Source: Citrobacter sp. Marseille-Q6884
GTDB lineage: Bacteria; Pseudomonadota; Gammaproteobacteria; Enterobacterales; Enterobacteriaceae
DNA: 64,000 bases
Direction of reading: 5' to 3'
NCBI RefSeq assembly: GCF_945906775.1
Contig: NZ_CAMDRE010000001.1
Location: 2,666,001 to 2,730,000 of the forward strand
Shown: piece by piece, positions 44,097 to 52,822 of the stretch
Numbering within the stretch: position 1 is the first letter of the stretch
Layout: every line of letters starts with the position of its first letter
Translations under genes and position numbers: made by a program
Notes under the pieces: generated by a model
Told to the model about the DNA's origin: nothing
The model's input: the letters and a program-made list of their open reading frames with translations, nothing else
Database searches by the model: none

Positions 44097-45084
44097 GCCG
44101 CGCCTCGTCACCGAACTTCAGGGTTACCGGCATGCCCTGGCGCAACGCATCGTCGGCGTCAGTCACGACAATACGCAGGCGATACACCAGGTCGGTACGC
44201 AGATCTGGGGTTTCAACCGTTTTGGGCGTAAATTCCGCGGTAGGTGATACAAAGCCGATTTTACCGTGATACGGTTTGTCCGGGCGGCCATCGGTGTAGA
44301 GCAGAATTTCGCGTCCGGGTTGCGCCTGACTCAGATTTCGTTCGTCAACGTAGGCGCGAACCCAGACTGGACGGGTAAGCGATAGCGTCAGTACCGTACT
44401 GCCCGCATTCAGCATGCTGCCGGGTTCAACCGCACGAGTCAGCAGCGTTCCGTCTGACGGAGAGGTGAGAGTGGTGTCATGCAAATCAAGTTCAGCTTGT
44501 GCGAGCTGCGCCTGAGCCTGTTCGAGCGTGGCTTTCGCCTGGGCAATATCTTGCGGGCGATTACCGCTACGGTATTGCGAGAGTTTATCCTGCGCGGATT
44601 TCAGCGTCGCCAGCGCCTGATCACGTGATGAACGGGCGTTTTCCAAATCGTTGGCGGAAATCGTACGACTCTTCCATAACCCCTGCTGGCGGTTGTAAAA
44701 GTTTTGCGCGTAATCATAAGCAGCCTGGGCTTGTTTCACTGCCGCAGCCGTTTGTGCGATCTCTTCTGCACGATATCCCGCGAGCATCAGGTCATATTGA
44801 GCCTGCGCGGCGGCAACATTGGCTTTCGCTTGCATCAGTGCGTTTTCGTAAGGGGCATGATCCAGTTCGCCCAGCACCTGGCCGGTGGTGATGGCATCGC
44901 CTTCATCAACCTTCAGCGAGGCGAGTCGGCCGCCAACACGAAAACTTAAATTGACGCTACGAATATCGACGTTGCCATACAGGGTCAGGCCGTCATCTTG
45001 TCGGCTTTGGTACCACCACGTTCCACCGGCAATCACGGCAACAAGGGCCGCGATGACCAGCCCAAGAACGACAGGTTTTTTCAT
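44089..45084 (-). CDS. ybhG: YbhG, membrane-fusion (HlyD-type) protein
   Basis: The periplasmic adaptor has 331 residues. A membrane anchor (about 6-23) is followed by a lipoyl half-motif (GRLASLKVDEGDAITTGQVLGELD). A long alpha-hairpin rich in Ala, Gln and Lys (about 80-205, coiled-coil) precedes the second lipoyl half and barrel (DGTLLTRAVEPGSMLNAGSTVLTLS). It probably couples YbhFSR to an outer-membrane channel. It overlaps cecR by 4 bp. Confidence 0.94.
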   Translation of the reverse strand: MKKPVVLGLVIAALVAVIAGGTWWYQSRQDDGLTLYGNVDIRSVNLSFRVGGRLASLKVDEGDAITTGQVLGELDHAPYENALMQAKANVAAAQAQYDLMLAGYRAEEIAQTAAAVKQAQAAYDYAQNFYNRQQGLWKSRTISANDLENARSSRDQALATLKSAQDKLSQYRSGNRPQDIAQAKATLEQAQAQLAQAELDLHDTTLTSPSDGTLLTRAVEPGSMLNAGSTVLTLSLTRPVWVRAYVDERNLSQAQPGREILLYTDGRPDKPYHGKIGFVSPTAEFTPKTVETPDLRTDLVYRLRIVVTDADDALRQGMPVTLKFGDEARHE

Positions 45085-45758
45085 GAGTCCAGACTCCTTT
45101 GCGTTAAACCTTGCAGAATAAGATCGATATGACAGGTGACCGTGTCGGTGATCAGCGCGGTTTTATCCTCATCAAATTGTGACCAGCCCGTGCGTAACAG
45201 AATCGTTTCTTTGCCCAGGCGAAAGGCCAGCACCTCGCCGAGTATGGCGTGAGTGTGCAGGATCATTTGGGTATCGTTGGCATCGCAGCCAGTATAGGCT
45301 GCAATCAGGCGTGTCAGGTGCGAATGCAGTGGATCGATAACCTGATCGTGCACCAGTTGATACGCGGCAGTGGGGGAAAGCTGCTCACGCGAGATAAATT
45401 TACTCAGGTTAACGGTGTCTTCCTGGGTTAACAGCATGATCATATTTTTGCACGCGCGCAGGATCAGTTCGCGCATTGCGGCGCGGTCAGGTTCTGGCTG
45501 GGCAAATAGCCGTTCAGCTTCCTCCGTGTGGGGGCGAAACTGTGAACCAATAAAATCAGCAATCCACTGGGCGCAGGCGAGATATAAATCCTCTTTTGAA
45601 CCAAAATAGTAGGTGATGGCGGCAATGTTCTGCCCGGCCTGGGCGGCAATGTCGCGCGTCGTTGCGTGCAGACCATACTCACCGAATTGCGCCAGCGCGG
45701 CGGCAATAAGCTGGTTCTTCGCCTGTTCACCTTTTGTTGTCATGGTGGGTGTATTCAT
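45081..45758 (-). CDS. cecR: CecR (YbiH), TetR-family regulator
   Basis: The 225-residue TetR regulator has an N-terminal HTH (about 14-60) containing TTRDIAAQAGQNIAAITYYFGSKEDLY and a C-terminal CecR-type ligand domain. In E. coli it represses the ybhGFSR and rhlE transcripts and affects sensitivity to cefoperazone and chloramphenicol. It heads its own operon and lies divergent to rhlE across a perfect palindrome. Two residues longer than the E. coli form. Confidence 0.95.
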   Translation of the reverse strand: MNTPTMTTKGEQAKNQLIAAALAQFGEYGLHATTRDIAAQAGQNIAAITYYFGSKEDLYLACAQWIADFIGSQFRPHTEEAERLFAQPEPDRAAMRELILRACKNMIMLLTQEDTVNLSKFISREQLSPTAAYQLVHDQVIDPLHSHLTRLIAAYTGCDANDTQMILHTHAILGEVLAFRLGKETILLRTGWSQFDEDKTALITDTVTCHIDLILQGLTQRSLDS

Positions 45759-45772
45759 TGCCTGACTCTGAA

Positions 45773-45794
45773 CTTAATCAATCGATTGATTAAG
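45773..45794. promoter_or_regulatory. CecR operator between cecR and rhlE
   Basis: CTTAATCAATC and its exact inverse form a 22-bp perfect palindrome 15 bp before the cecR start. Such a site is typical for TetR regulators, and E. coli CecR is known to act on this divergent region. Confidence 0.85.
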
Positions 45795-45986
45795 ATTATG
45801 ACTGATGTTCGGTCTTGTCTAGCGTGGAGGTTTATTTTGTTTTTTTCGCTGGCGGGATAATTTATGCGGTGCATCACAAAAACTGCTACACTCCGCCCCT
45901 TCATGACATTGTGGTTTTTGTCATCTCTTTTGCGAGTATCCCCCTGAAAACGACACCGGTAACGGTCAGGGCGGTTCGGAGTAGTT

Positions 45987-47330
45987 ATGTCTTTTGATTC
46001 CCTGGGTTTAAATCCTGATATTTTGCGTGCCGTTGCCGAGCAGGGTTACCGTGAACCAACCCCTATTCAACAGCAGGCGATCCCTGCCGTGCTGGAAGGC
46101 CGTGATTTGATGGCCAGTGCCCAGACGGGTACAGGTAAAACAGCCGGTTTTACCCTGCCGTTGTTACAACACCTTATTACCCATCAGCCGCATGGCAAAA
46201 GCCGCCGCCCGGTGCGCGCGCTGATCCTGACGCCAACCCGTGAGCTGGCCGCGCAGATTGGAGAAAACGTCCGTGATTACAGTAAATATCTGAATATTCG
46301 CTCACTGGTGGTTTTTGGTGGCGTGAGCATTAACCCGCAGATGATGAAGCTGCGCGGTGGTGTGGACGTGTTGATCGCCACACCGGGTCGTTTGCTCGAT
46401 CTGGAACATCAAAATGCGGTGAAACTGGATCAGGTTGAGATCCTGGTCCTGGATGAAGCTGACCGTATGCTGGATATGGGCTTTATTCATGACATTCGTC
46501 GCGTCCTGGCAAAACTGCCGGCAAAACGTCAGAACCTGCTGTTCTCAGCAACCTTCTCTGACGACATCAAGGCGCTTGCCGAAAAACTGCTGCATAACCC
46601 GCTGGAAATTGAAGTCGCGCGTCGTAATACCGCGTCAGAGCAGGTAACGCAGCACGTTCATTTCGTGGACAAAAAACGTAAACGTGAATTGCTGTCACAG
46701 ATGATTGGCCAGGGGAACTGGCAACAGGTGCTGGTGTTTACCCGTACCAAGCATGGCGCGAATCATCTGGCGGAACAGCTGAACAAAGACGGCATTCGCA
46801 GCGCTGCAATCCACGGAAACAAATCTCAGGGAGCGCGTACGCGTGCGCTGGCAGATTTTAAATCAGGTGATATTCGCGTACTGGTGGCGACCGACATCGC
46901 CGCGCGCGGACTGGACATTGAAGAACTGCCGCACGTTGTGAACTACGAGCTGCCTAACGTACCGGAAGATTACGTGCACCGCATCGGTCGTACCGGCCGT
47001 GCAGCTGCCACTGGCGAAGCGTTGTCTCTGGTGTGTGTTGATGAACACAAACTGCTGCGCGATATCGAGAAGCTACTGAAAAAAGAGATCCCGCGTATTG
47101 CCACGCCGGGCTACGAGCCGGACCCGTCCATCAAAGCTGAGCCTATCCAAAACGGACGTCAGCAGCGTGGCGGCGGTGGCCGTGGGCAAGGCGGCGCAGG
47201 ACGTGGACAGCAGCCGCGTCGTCAGGATGGCGGGGCGCCAAAAGCCAAACCGCGTAATGGCGAAGGCAAGCCGACAGGCGATAAGCCGCGTCCGCCACGC
47301 CGCCCGCGCAGACCGTCTTCAGCGCAGTAA
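45987..47330 (+). CDS. rhlE: DEAD-box RNA helicase RhlE
   Basis: An ATP-dependent RNA helicase with a role in ribosome assembly and RNA decay. The 447-residue protein has the Q motif (EPTPIQQQAIP), ASAQTGTGKT (Walker A), PTRELA, LDEADRML, SATF, ARGLDIEELPHVVNYE and HRIGRTGRA. The C-terminal 65 residues are an Arg/Gly/Pro-rich disordered tail. About 7 residues shorter than E. coli RhlE, all in the tail. Followed by a strong terminator. Confidence 0.96.
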   Translation: MSFDSLGLNPDILRAVAEQGYREPTPIQQQAIPAVLEGRDLMASAQTGTGKTAGFTLPLLQHLITHQPHGKSRRPVRALILTPTRELAAQIGENVRDYSKYLNIRSLVVFGGVSINPQMMKLRGGVDVLIATPGRLLDLEHQNAVKLDQVEILVLDEADRMLDMGFIHDIRRVLAKLPAKRQNLLFSATFSDDIKALAEKLLHNPLEIEVARRNTASEQVTQHVHFVDKKRKRELLSQMIGQGNWQQVLVFTRTKHGANHLAEQLNKDGIRSAAIHGNKSQGARTRALADFKSGDIRVLVATDIAARGLDIEELPHVVNYELPNVPEDYVHRIGRTGRAAATGEALSLVCVDEHKLLRDIEKLLKKEIPRIATPGYEPDPSIKAEPIQNGRQQRGGGGRGQGGAGRGQQPRRQDGGAPKAKPRNGEGKPTGDKPRPPRRPRRPSSAQ

Positions 47331-47335
47331 TTGCG

Positions 47336-47366
47336 AGCCCGGCCGAAAGGCCGGGCTTTTCTTTTT
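47336..47366 (+). terminator. Terminator of rhlE
   Basis: AGCCCGGCC-GAAA-GGCCGGGCT, a 9-bp stem with a stable GAAA tetraloop, is followed by TTTCTTTTT. It lies 5 bases after the stop. Confidence 0.95.
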
Positions 47367-47392
47367 GCGGCGCGTATCAGAAAGTGCCACAA

Positions 47393-47412
47393 TAGTGGCT
47401 GTTTATACAGTA
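47393..47412. promoter_or_regulatory. LexA (SOS) box of dinG
   Basis: TAGTGGCTGTTTATACAGTA aligns with the SOS box (TACTG-N10-CAGTA) with one mismatch in the left end, 14 bp before the dinG ATG. DinG is a damage-inducible LexA target in E. coli. Confidence 0.82.
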
Positions 47413-47426
47413 TTTCAGGTTTTCTC

Positions 47427-49577
47427 ATGGCATTAACGGCTGCGTTAAAAGCGCAAATTGCCGCCTGGTATAAGGCGCTTCAGGAACAGATCCCCGACTT
47501 TATTCCCCGTGCACCACAGCGGCAGATGATTGCTGACGTCGCGAAAACGCTGGCCGGAGAAGAAGGGCGGCATCTGGCTATTGAAGCGCCAACCGGGGTC
47601 GGGAAAACGCTCTCCTATTTGATTCCTGGCATCGCCATTGCCCGGGAAGAGCAAAAAACGCTGGTGGTCAGTACCGCCAACGTCGCGTTGCAGGATCAGA
47701 TTTACAGCAAAGACTTGCCGCTACTGCGCAAAATTATCCCCGATTTACGTTTTACCGCCGCATTTGGTCGTGGACGTTATGTTTGTCCGCGTAATTTAGC
47801 GGCGCTGGCCAGTACCGAACCCAATCAACAGGATCTGCTGGCATTTCTCGATGATGAACTGACGCCCAATAATCAGGAAGAGCAAAAGCGCTGTGCCAGA
47901 TTAAAAGGCGACCTCGACAGCTACAAATGGGACGGACTGCGCGACCACACCGATATCGCCATTGACGACGGACTCTGGCAGCGCCTGAGTACCGATAAAG
48001 CCAGCTGTCTGAACCGCAATTGTCACTACTACCGTGAATGCCCGTTTTTTGTCGCCCGCCGGGAAATTCAGGAAGCGGAAGTCGTCGTGGCGAACCACGC
48101 GCTGGTGATGGCGGCAATGGAGAGCGAGGCCGTCTTACCGGAGCCGAAAAATCTGCTGCTGGTTCTCGATGAAGGCCACCATCTACCGGATGTCGCACGC
48201 GATGCGCTGGAGATGAGTGCGGAAATCACCGCGCCCTGGTATCGACTTCAGTTGGATCTGTTCAGCAAATTAGTCGCCACCTGCCTTGAGCAGTTTCGTC
48301 CGAAAACCACGCCACCACTGGCAAACCCGGAACGTCTGAACGGCCACTGTGAAGAGCTGTATGAGCTGATAGCCTCATTAAACAACATCCTGAATCTGTA
48401 TATGCCTGCCACGCAGGAAGCTGAACACCGCTTTGCCATGGGGGAGCTCCCCACGGAAGTGATGGAGATTTGCCAGCGTCTGGCAAAGTTGACCGAAATG
48501 CTGCGGGGTCTGGCTGAACTGTTCCTCAACGACCTGAGCGAAAAAACCGGCACCCACGATATTGTGCGTTTGCATCGGGTTATTTTGCAGATGAACCGGG
48601 CGCTGGGTATGTTCGAAGCGCAAAGCAAACTGTGGCGTCTGGCCTCGCTGGCGCAGTCATCGGGGGCGCCGGTAACCAAATGGGCAACGCGCGAAGTCCG
48701 TGACGGGCAAATTCATGTCTGGTTCCACTGTGTGGGGATTCGCGTCAGCGATCAGCTTGAACGACTGCTGTGGCGCAGCGTTCCGCACATTATTGTCACC
48801 TCTGCGACCTTACGTTCGCTGAACAGTTTCTCGCGTCTGCAGGAGATGAGTGGCCTGAAAGAAAAGGCCGGGGATCGCTTTGTCGCGCTTGATTCCCCGT
48901 TTAATCATGTTGAGCAAGGCAAAATCGTTATTCCGCAGATGCGTTATGAACCGTTGATTGATAACGAAGAGCAGCATATTGCGGAAATGGCGGCCTTTTT
49001 CCGCGAACAACTGGAAAGTAAAAAACATCAGGGCATGCTGGTGTTATTTGCCAGCGGGCGGGCGATGCAGCGTTTTCTGGAGCACGTAACCGATCTGCGT
49101 TTGCTGTTGTTGGTTCAGGGGGATCAACCACGTTACCGGCTGGTGGAATTACACCGCAAGCGGGTCGAAAACGGTGAGCGTAGCGTGCTGGTAGGGTTAC
49201 AGTCTTTTGCCGAAGGCTTAGACCTGAAAGGTGACCTGCTGTCTCAGGTGCATATCCATAAAATCGCGTTCCCGCCTATCGACAGTCCGGTGGTGATCAC
49301 CGAAGGCGAATGGCTGAAAAGCCTGAATCGCTACCCGTTCGAGGTGCAGAGTTTACCCGCCGCATCGTTCAATTTGATCCAGCAGGTTGGGCGACTTATT
49401 CGTAGCCACGGCTGCTGGGGGGAAGTGGTTATTTATGACAAACGATTATTGACCAAAAACTACGGCAAGCGTTTACTGAATGCGTTACCCATTTTTCCGA
49501 TAGAGCAACCTGCAGTGCCAGACGTTATCGTCAAACCAAAAGAAAAAACGAAAACCACGCGCCGCCGCAGGCGTTAA
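47427..49577 (+). CDS. dinG: DinG, iron-sulfur ATP-dependent DNA helicase
   Basis: A 5'-3' superfamily-2 helicase of the XPD type that unwinds R-loops, D-loops and G-quadruplexes. The 716-residue protein has Walker A EAPTGVGKT (53-61), DEGHH (Walker B) and the 4Fe-4S cysteines at 120 and within CLNRNCHYYRECPF (about 194-205). The C-terminal motifs QSFAEGLDLKGD and QQVGRLIRS are present. The frame stays open from 47331, but the start at MALTAALK matches E. coli and follows the LexA box. Confidence 0.97.
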   Translation: MALTAALKAQIAAWYKALQEQIPDFIPRAPQRQMIADVAKTLAGEEGRHLAIEAPTGVGKTLSYLIPGIAIAREEQKTLVVSTANVALQDQIYSKDLPLLRKIIPDLRFTAAFGRGRYVCPRNLAALASTEPNQQDLLAFLDDELTPNNQEEQKRCARLKGDLDSYKWDGLRDHTDIAIDDGLWQRLSTDKASCLNRNCHYYRECPFFVARREIQEAEVVVANHALVMAAMESEAVLPEPKNLLLVLDEGHHLPDVARDALEMSAEITAPWYRLQLDLFSKLVATCLEQFRPKTTPPLANPERLNGHCEELYELIASLNNILNLYMPATQEAEHRFAMGELPTEVMEICQRLAKLTEMLRGLAELFLNDLSEKTGTHDIVRLHRVILQMNRALGMFEAQSKLWRLASLAQSSGAPVTKWATREVRDGQIHVWFHCVGIRVSDQLERLLWRSVPHIIVTSATLRSLNSFSRLQEMSGLKEKAGDRFVALDSPFNHVEQGKIVIPQMRYEPLIDNEEQHIAEMAAFFREQLESKKHQGMLVLFASGRAMQRFLEHVTDLRLLLLVQGDQPRYRLVELHRKRVENGERSVLVGLQSFAEGLDLKGDLLSQVHIHKIAFPPIDSPVVITEGEWLKSLNRYPFEVQSLPAASFNLIQQVGRLIRSHGCWGEVVIYDKRLLTKNYGKRLLNALPIFPIEQPAVPDVIVKPKEKTKTTRRRRR

Positions 49578-49606
49578 CGATGTGAGCAACAGGCAAGGAG
49601 TTATCG

Positions 49607-50575
49607 ATGGATTACCGCAAAATCATCAAAGAGATTGGGCGAGGAAAAAATCACGCGCGTGACCTGGATCAGGATACCGCGCGCGGACTGTATACCCACA
49701 TGTTAAACGGCGATGTGCCTGAACTTGAAATGGGCGGCGTCCTCATTGCGCTGCGAATCAAAGGGGAAGGGGAAGCGGAGATGCTGGGCTTTTATGAAGC
49801 GATGCAGAACCATACCATTCGCCTGACACCGCCTGTTGCGAAGCCTATGCCCATTGTTATTCCCAGCTACAACGGTGCGCGCAAGCAGGCGAATCTGACC
49901 CCTCTGTTAGCTATTCTGTTGCATAAACTCGGTTTCCCGGTTGTGGTACACGGCGTCAGCGAGGACCCCACTCGCGTACTGACGGAAACGATTTTTGAAC
50001 TGTTGGACATTAAGCCAACACTGCATGCCGGGCAGGCGCAGGCAAAACTGGATGGACATGAACCGGTGTTTATCCCGGTGAGCGCGTTGTGTCCTCCGCT
50101 GGAGAAACAGCTGGCGATGCGCTGGCGCATGGGCGTACGCAACAGTGCGCATACCCTGGCGAAATTGGCTACCCCCTTTGCTGAGGATGCCGCACTGCGT
50201 CTTTCCAGCGTTTCACACCCGGAATATGTGTCGCGGGTGGCGAAATTCTTTGGTGACATCGGTGGTCGCGGCCTGTTAATGCACGGAACGGAAGGTGAAG
50301 TGTACGCCAACCCGCAGCGTTGCCCGCAGATAAGCCTGATAGACCACTCCGGCGTTCGGGTTCTGCAGGACAGGCAGAGCGAGATGCCGGATGAACCGGT
50401 ACCGCTGCCGGTGGCAAAAGATCCTGAAACCACGGCTCGCTGGATCGAGCGTTGCCTGGCCGGAAGCGAGCCCGTACCGGCGTCGTTGAAAATTCAAATG
50501 GCATGTTGCCTGGTGGCAACGGGTGAAGTCAGGACGCTGACTGAAGGGTTTGCCCGCATCGAACAGTGCTTCTGA
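49607..50575 (+). CDS. ybiB: YbiB, TrpD2-type DNA-binding protein
   Basis: The 322-residue protein belongs to the TrpD2 branch of anthranilate phosphoribosyltransferase-like proteins (fold seen in GVLIALRIKGEGEAEMLGFYEAMQ). It lacks the enzyme's PRPP loop. E. coli YbiB binds nucleic acids without sequence preference and is induced with DinG by DNA damage. It lies 29 bp after dinG with AAGGAG, so the two are probably one SOS operon. A terminator follows. Confidence 0.92.
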   Translation: MDYRKIIKEIGRGKNHARDLDQDTARGLYTHMLNGDVPELEMGGVLIALRIKGEGEAEMLGFYEAMQNHTIRLTPPVAKPMPIVIPSYNGARKQANLTPLLAILLHKLGFPVVVHGVSEDPTRVLTETIFELLDIKPTLHAGQAQAKLDGHEPVFIPVSALCPPLEKQLAMRWRMGVRNSAHTLAKLATPFAEDAALRLSSVSHPEYVSRVAKFFGDIGGRGLLMHGTEGEVYANPQRCPQISLIDHSGVRVLQDRQSEMPDEPVPLPVAKDPETTARWIERCLAGSEPVPASLKIQMACCLVATGEVRTLTEGFARIEQCF

Positions 50576-50588
50576 TTGTCTGACTCTC

Positions 50589-50627
50589 CCGGCAGGCTTC
50601 GTTGCCTGGCCTGCCGGTTTCTTCTCT
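50589..50627 (+). terminator. Terminator of dinG-ybiB
   Basis: CCGGCAGGC and GCCTGCCGG form a 9-bp stem with an 11-base loop, followed by TTTCTTCT, 13 bases after the ybiB stop. Confidence 0.85.
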
Positions 50628-50738
50628 CCTGCAACGTGAAATTTTTGCACGTTTATTGACCTCCTGACGACGGTGGCGCAGCATAGTTTGTTGAAAAATA
50701 AGAAACACAACAAACACGCAACACAACAGGAGATAACA

Positions 50739-51824
50739 ATGAACAGTGGACACCGGTTCCCTGCGTCAACGCTGCACGCCTTCATTCAGGCCGTATTCCG
50801 CCAAATGGGAAGTGATGCGCTGGAAGCGCGGCGGGTTGCCGACCATCTGATCGCCGCGAACCTGGCCGGACACGACTCTCACGGCATCGGCATGATCCCA
50901 AGCTATATTCGTTCATTCACGCAGGGGCATTTGCAGGTCAACCGTCATGCCAAAGTGGTGAAAGATGCAGGGGCTGTCATCACCCTTGACGGAGATTGCG
51001 CATTTGGTCAGGTGGCGGCACATGAAGCCATCGCGCTTGGCGTCGAGAAAGCGCGTCAGTACGGTATCGCCGCCGTCGCGTTACACAACTCTCACCATAT
51101 CGGGCGTATCGGCTACTGGGCGGAGCAGTGCGCGCAGGCGGGTTTTGTCTCCATTCACTTTGTGAATGTGGTGGGGATTCCGATGGTCGCACCGTTTCAT
51201 GGTCGTGACAGCCGTTTTGGCACCAACCCTTTCTGCGTCGTATTTCCGCGTAAAAATGATTTCCCGCTGCTGCTTGATTACGCGACCAGCGCTATTGCGT
51301 TTGGGAAAACGCGGGTGGCATGGCATAAGGGCGAGCCGGTTGCGCCGGGGTGTTTAATCGATGCTGATGGTGTTCCCACGACAGATCCGGCCGTTATGCA
51401 GGTTTCTCCGTTAGGTTCGTTACTGACGTTCGCCCAGCACAAGGGCTATGCGTTAGCGGCAATGTGCGAAATCATGGGCGGTGCGCTTTCCGGTGGCAAA
51501 ACCACGCACGAAGCGAGTTTGCAGGATAGCGCTGATGCCATCATGAACTGCATGACGACGATAATGATTAACCCGGAATTATTTGGCGCACCGGACTGCG
51601 AAAATCAGGTTACGGCATTTGCTGAGTGGGTAAAAGCCTCGCCGCATGCGGCGGATGCACCTGTTTTACTCCCGGGTGAGTGGGAAGTGAACACACGTAA
51701 AGAGCGAATGGCGCAGGGTATCCCGCTTGACGCCGGAAGCTGGCAGGCGATTTGTGAGGCGGCACAACACATCGGTATGCCGGACGCCGTGTTGCAGGAA
51801 TTTCGTCAACAGCTTGAACAGTAG
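50739..51824 (+). CDS. hcxB: Hydroxycarboxylate dehydrogenase B (YbiC, Ldh2 family)
   Basis: An NAD(P)-dependent 2-oxoacid reductase of the malate/L-lactate dehydrogenase (Ldh2) family with 361 residues. Family motifs are ANLAGHDSHGIGMIPSY (catalytic His in DSHG), ALHNSHHIGRIGYWAEQCA, FGTNPFCVVFPRK and LLDYATSAIAFGKTR. The E. coli enzyme reduces several 2-oxocarboxylates in vitro; its in vivo substrate is not clear. AGGAG precedes MNSGHRF, and the upstream frame extension of 22 codons is rejected. Single gene. Confidence 0.92.
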   Translation: MNSGHRFPASTLHAFIQAVFRQMGSDALEARRVADHLIAANLAGHDSHGIGMIPSYIRSFTQGHLQVNRHAKVVKDAGAVITLDGDCAFGQVAAHEAIALGVEKARQYGIAAVALHNSHHIGRIGYWAEQCAQAGFVSIHFVNVVGIPMVAPFHGRDSRFGTNPFCVVFPRKNDFPLLLDYATSAIAFGKTRVAWHKGEPVAPGCLIDADGVPTTDPAVMQVSPLGSLLTFAQHKGYALAAMCEIMGGALSGGKTTHEASLQDSADAIMNCMTTIMINPELFGAPDCENQVTAFAEWVKASPHAADAPVLLPGEWEVNTRKERMAQGIPLDAGSWQAICEAAQHIGMPDAVLQEFRQQLEQ

Positions 51825-51826
51825 GC

Positions 51827-51853
51827 AAAAAAAAGCCCGTCCAGAGGACGGGC
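51827..51853 (-). terminator. Terminator of ybiJ
   Basis: On the minus strand GCCCGTCC-TCT-GGACGGGC is followed by eight T. It lies between convergent hcxB and ybiJ and only has a T-tract for the ybiJ direction. Confidence 0.9.
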
Positions 51854-51918
51854 AAACAAAGGGTAACAAACAGGGTCAATGAGGGTTGGAGCATTGGGTC
51901 GTGCAGGTAATCTCTCGG

Positions 51919-52179
51919 TTATTTATAGATAACCGCAGTGCCGCTCATTTTGTCTTTGCCGACAGCGGAAGTGATGCTGTAACCGCTGGCGCCCGCAGCC
52001 GCTGCTTTCTCAGCCAGTTTTGCTTCCAGGCCATCCAGCGTGCTGGCGCCATCAGCAGAAACTACACCAATTTTATTCATGTCTTGTGCCTGAGTAGGAG
52101 TGACCGGCTCGGCAGCGAAAACGCCAAATGACAGGGTAGACAGGGCGATGGCAGCAACAGCATATTTGATGTTTTTCAT
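51919..52179 (-). CDS. ybiJ: YbiJ, DUF1471 (BhsA/McbA family) periplasmic protein
   Basis: An 86-residue secreted protein. The signal peptide (1-22) ends SFGVFA before AEP. The mature part is a DUF1471/YdgH-type domain with the repeated IGVVSADGASTLDGLEAKLAEKAAAAGASGYSITS and the C-terminal GTAVIYK. Relatives (BhsA, McbA) respond to stress and affect biofilm. Specific function not known. It is a paralogue of mcbA at 56.1 kb. Confidence 0.94.
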   Translation of the reverse strand: MKNIKYAVAAIALSTLSFGVFAAEPVTPTQAQDMNKIGVVSADGASTLDGLEAKLAEKAAAAGASGYSITSAVGKDKMSGTAVIYK

Positions 52180-52480
52180 GATTAATCTCTCGCAAGTTAT
52201 TCTGTTAATTCGTTGTTCTGGTAAGAAGACGTTGTTCTGTCGATGTGAGAAGTATCACGTTTTTTTATGCGAGAGAAAATCGAATAGAATTGACGGCATC
52301 AATCAAAAAAATTGAATGACAAATAACTTATTGAATATTAATAAATTCGGATGGCGGATTTACAGTTCTTCGCATTGCGCTTTACAGAGGCGCTGACAAC
52401 GGCACATTTTGCTACACAGTGTGCGAAAAAGCGTGCTCGTAAAATAAAGGCGATGCACTGAAACTTTTGGTAAAGATGCG
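52180..52480. other. 301-bp intergenic region, ybiI to ybiJ
   Basis: This AT-rich stretch must hold the ybiJ promoter and the end of the ybiI transcript. I see no gene, clear operator or terminator. A 110-codon minus-strand frame reaching in from ybiI is out of frame with it and has no homology I recognise. Confidence 0.6.
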
Positions 52481-52747
52481 TCAACGTAGCTGGCTGTCTT
52501 TCGAACCTCTGCGATTATATCCTGAAAATGCCGAGTTATGTGAATCTTTATCCTGTTGGCAGGTAATGCATAATCGCACGCCTGGGATTGCCTCACGCCT
52601 GGCCTGAGGGATCGGATCACCACATTCCTCGCATTCATAAAGACTTTCTCCCGTGGGTAATTCGCCACGGGCACGTGCGACAGCATCTTCAATAGTATTG
52701 TTGATCTGTTCGTTTACAGCGTCGTCATTTGCCCACCCGGATGCCAT
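52481..52747 (-). CDS. ybiI: YbiI, small DksA/TraR-type zinc-finger protein
   Basis: The 88-residue protein has an N-terminal helix (MASGWANDDAVNEQINNTIEDAVARAR) and a C4 zinc finger: Cys39, Cys42 (CEEC) and Cys60, Cys63 (CITC), with PIPQARREAIPGVRLC between. It resembles the globular end of DksA/TraR without the full coiled coil. E. coli YbiI is the same length and has no assigned role. GGAGG precedes the ATG. Confidence 0.93.
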   Translation of the reverse strand: MASGWANDDAVNEQINNTIEDAVARARGELPTGESLYECEECGDPIPQARREAIPGVRLCITCQQDKDSHNSAFSGYNRRGSKDSQLR

Positions 52748-52822
52748 GCGTACCTCCCATCGTCGGTTTACAAATAAGTATAGCGAATGCTATGGGTGAA
52801 AAACGACCACTGCTTTGGCGGG

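Noticed and set aside
49867..50433. 188-codon minus-strand frame opposite ybiB
   Set aside because: Antisense to ybiB with low-complexity Ser/Arg-rich translation typical of frame shadows.
52360..52692. 110-codon minus-strand frame overlapping ybiI
   Set aside because: Out of frame with the well-supported ybiI, with no family likeness.
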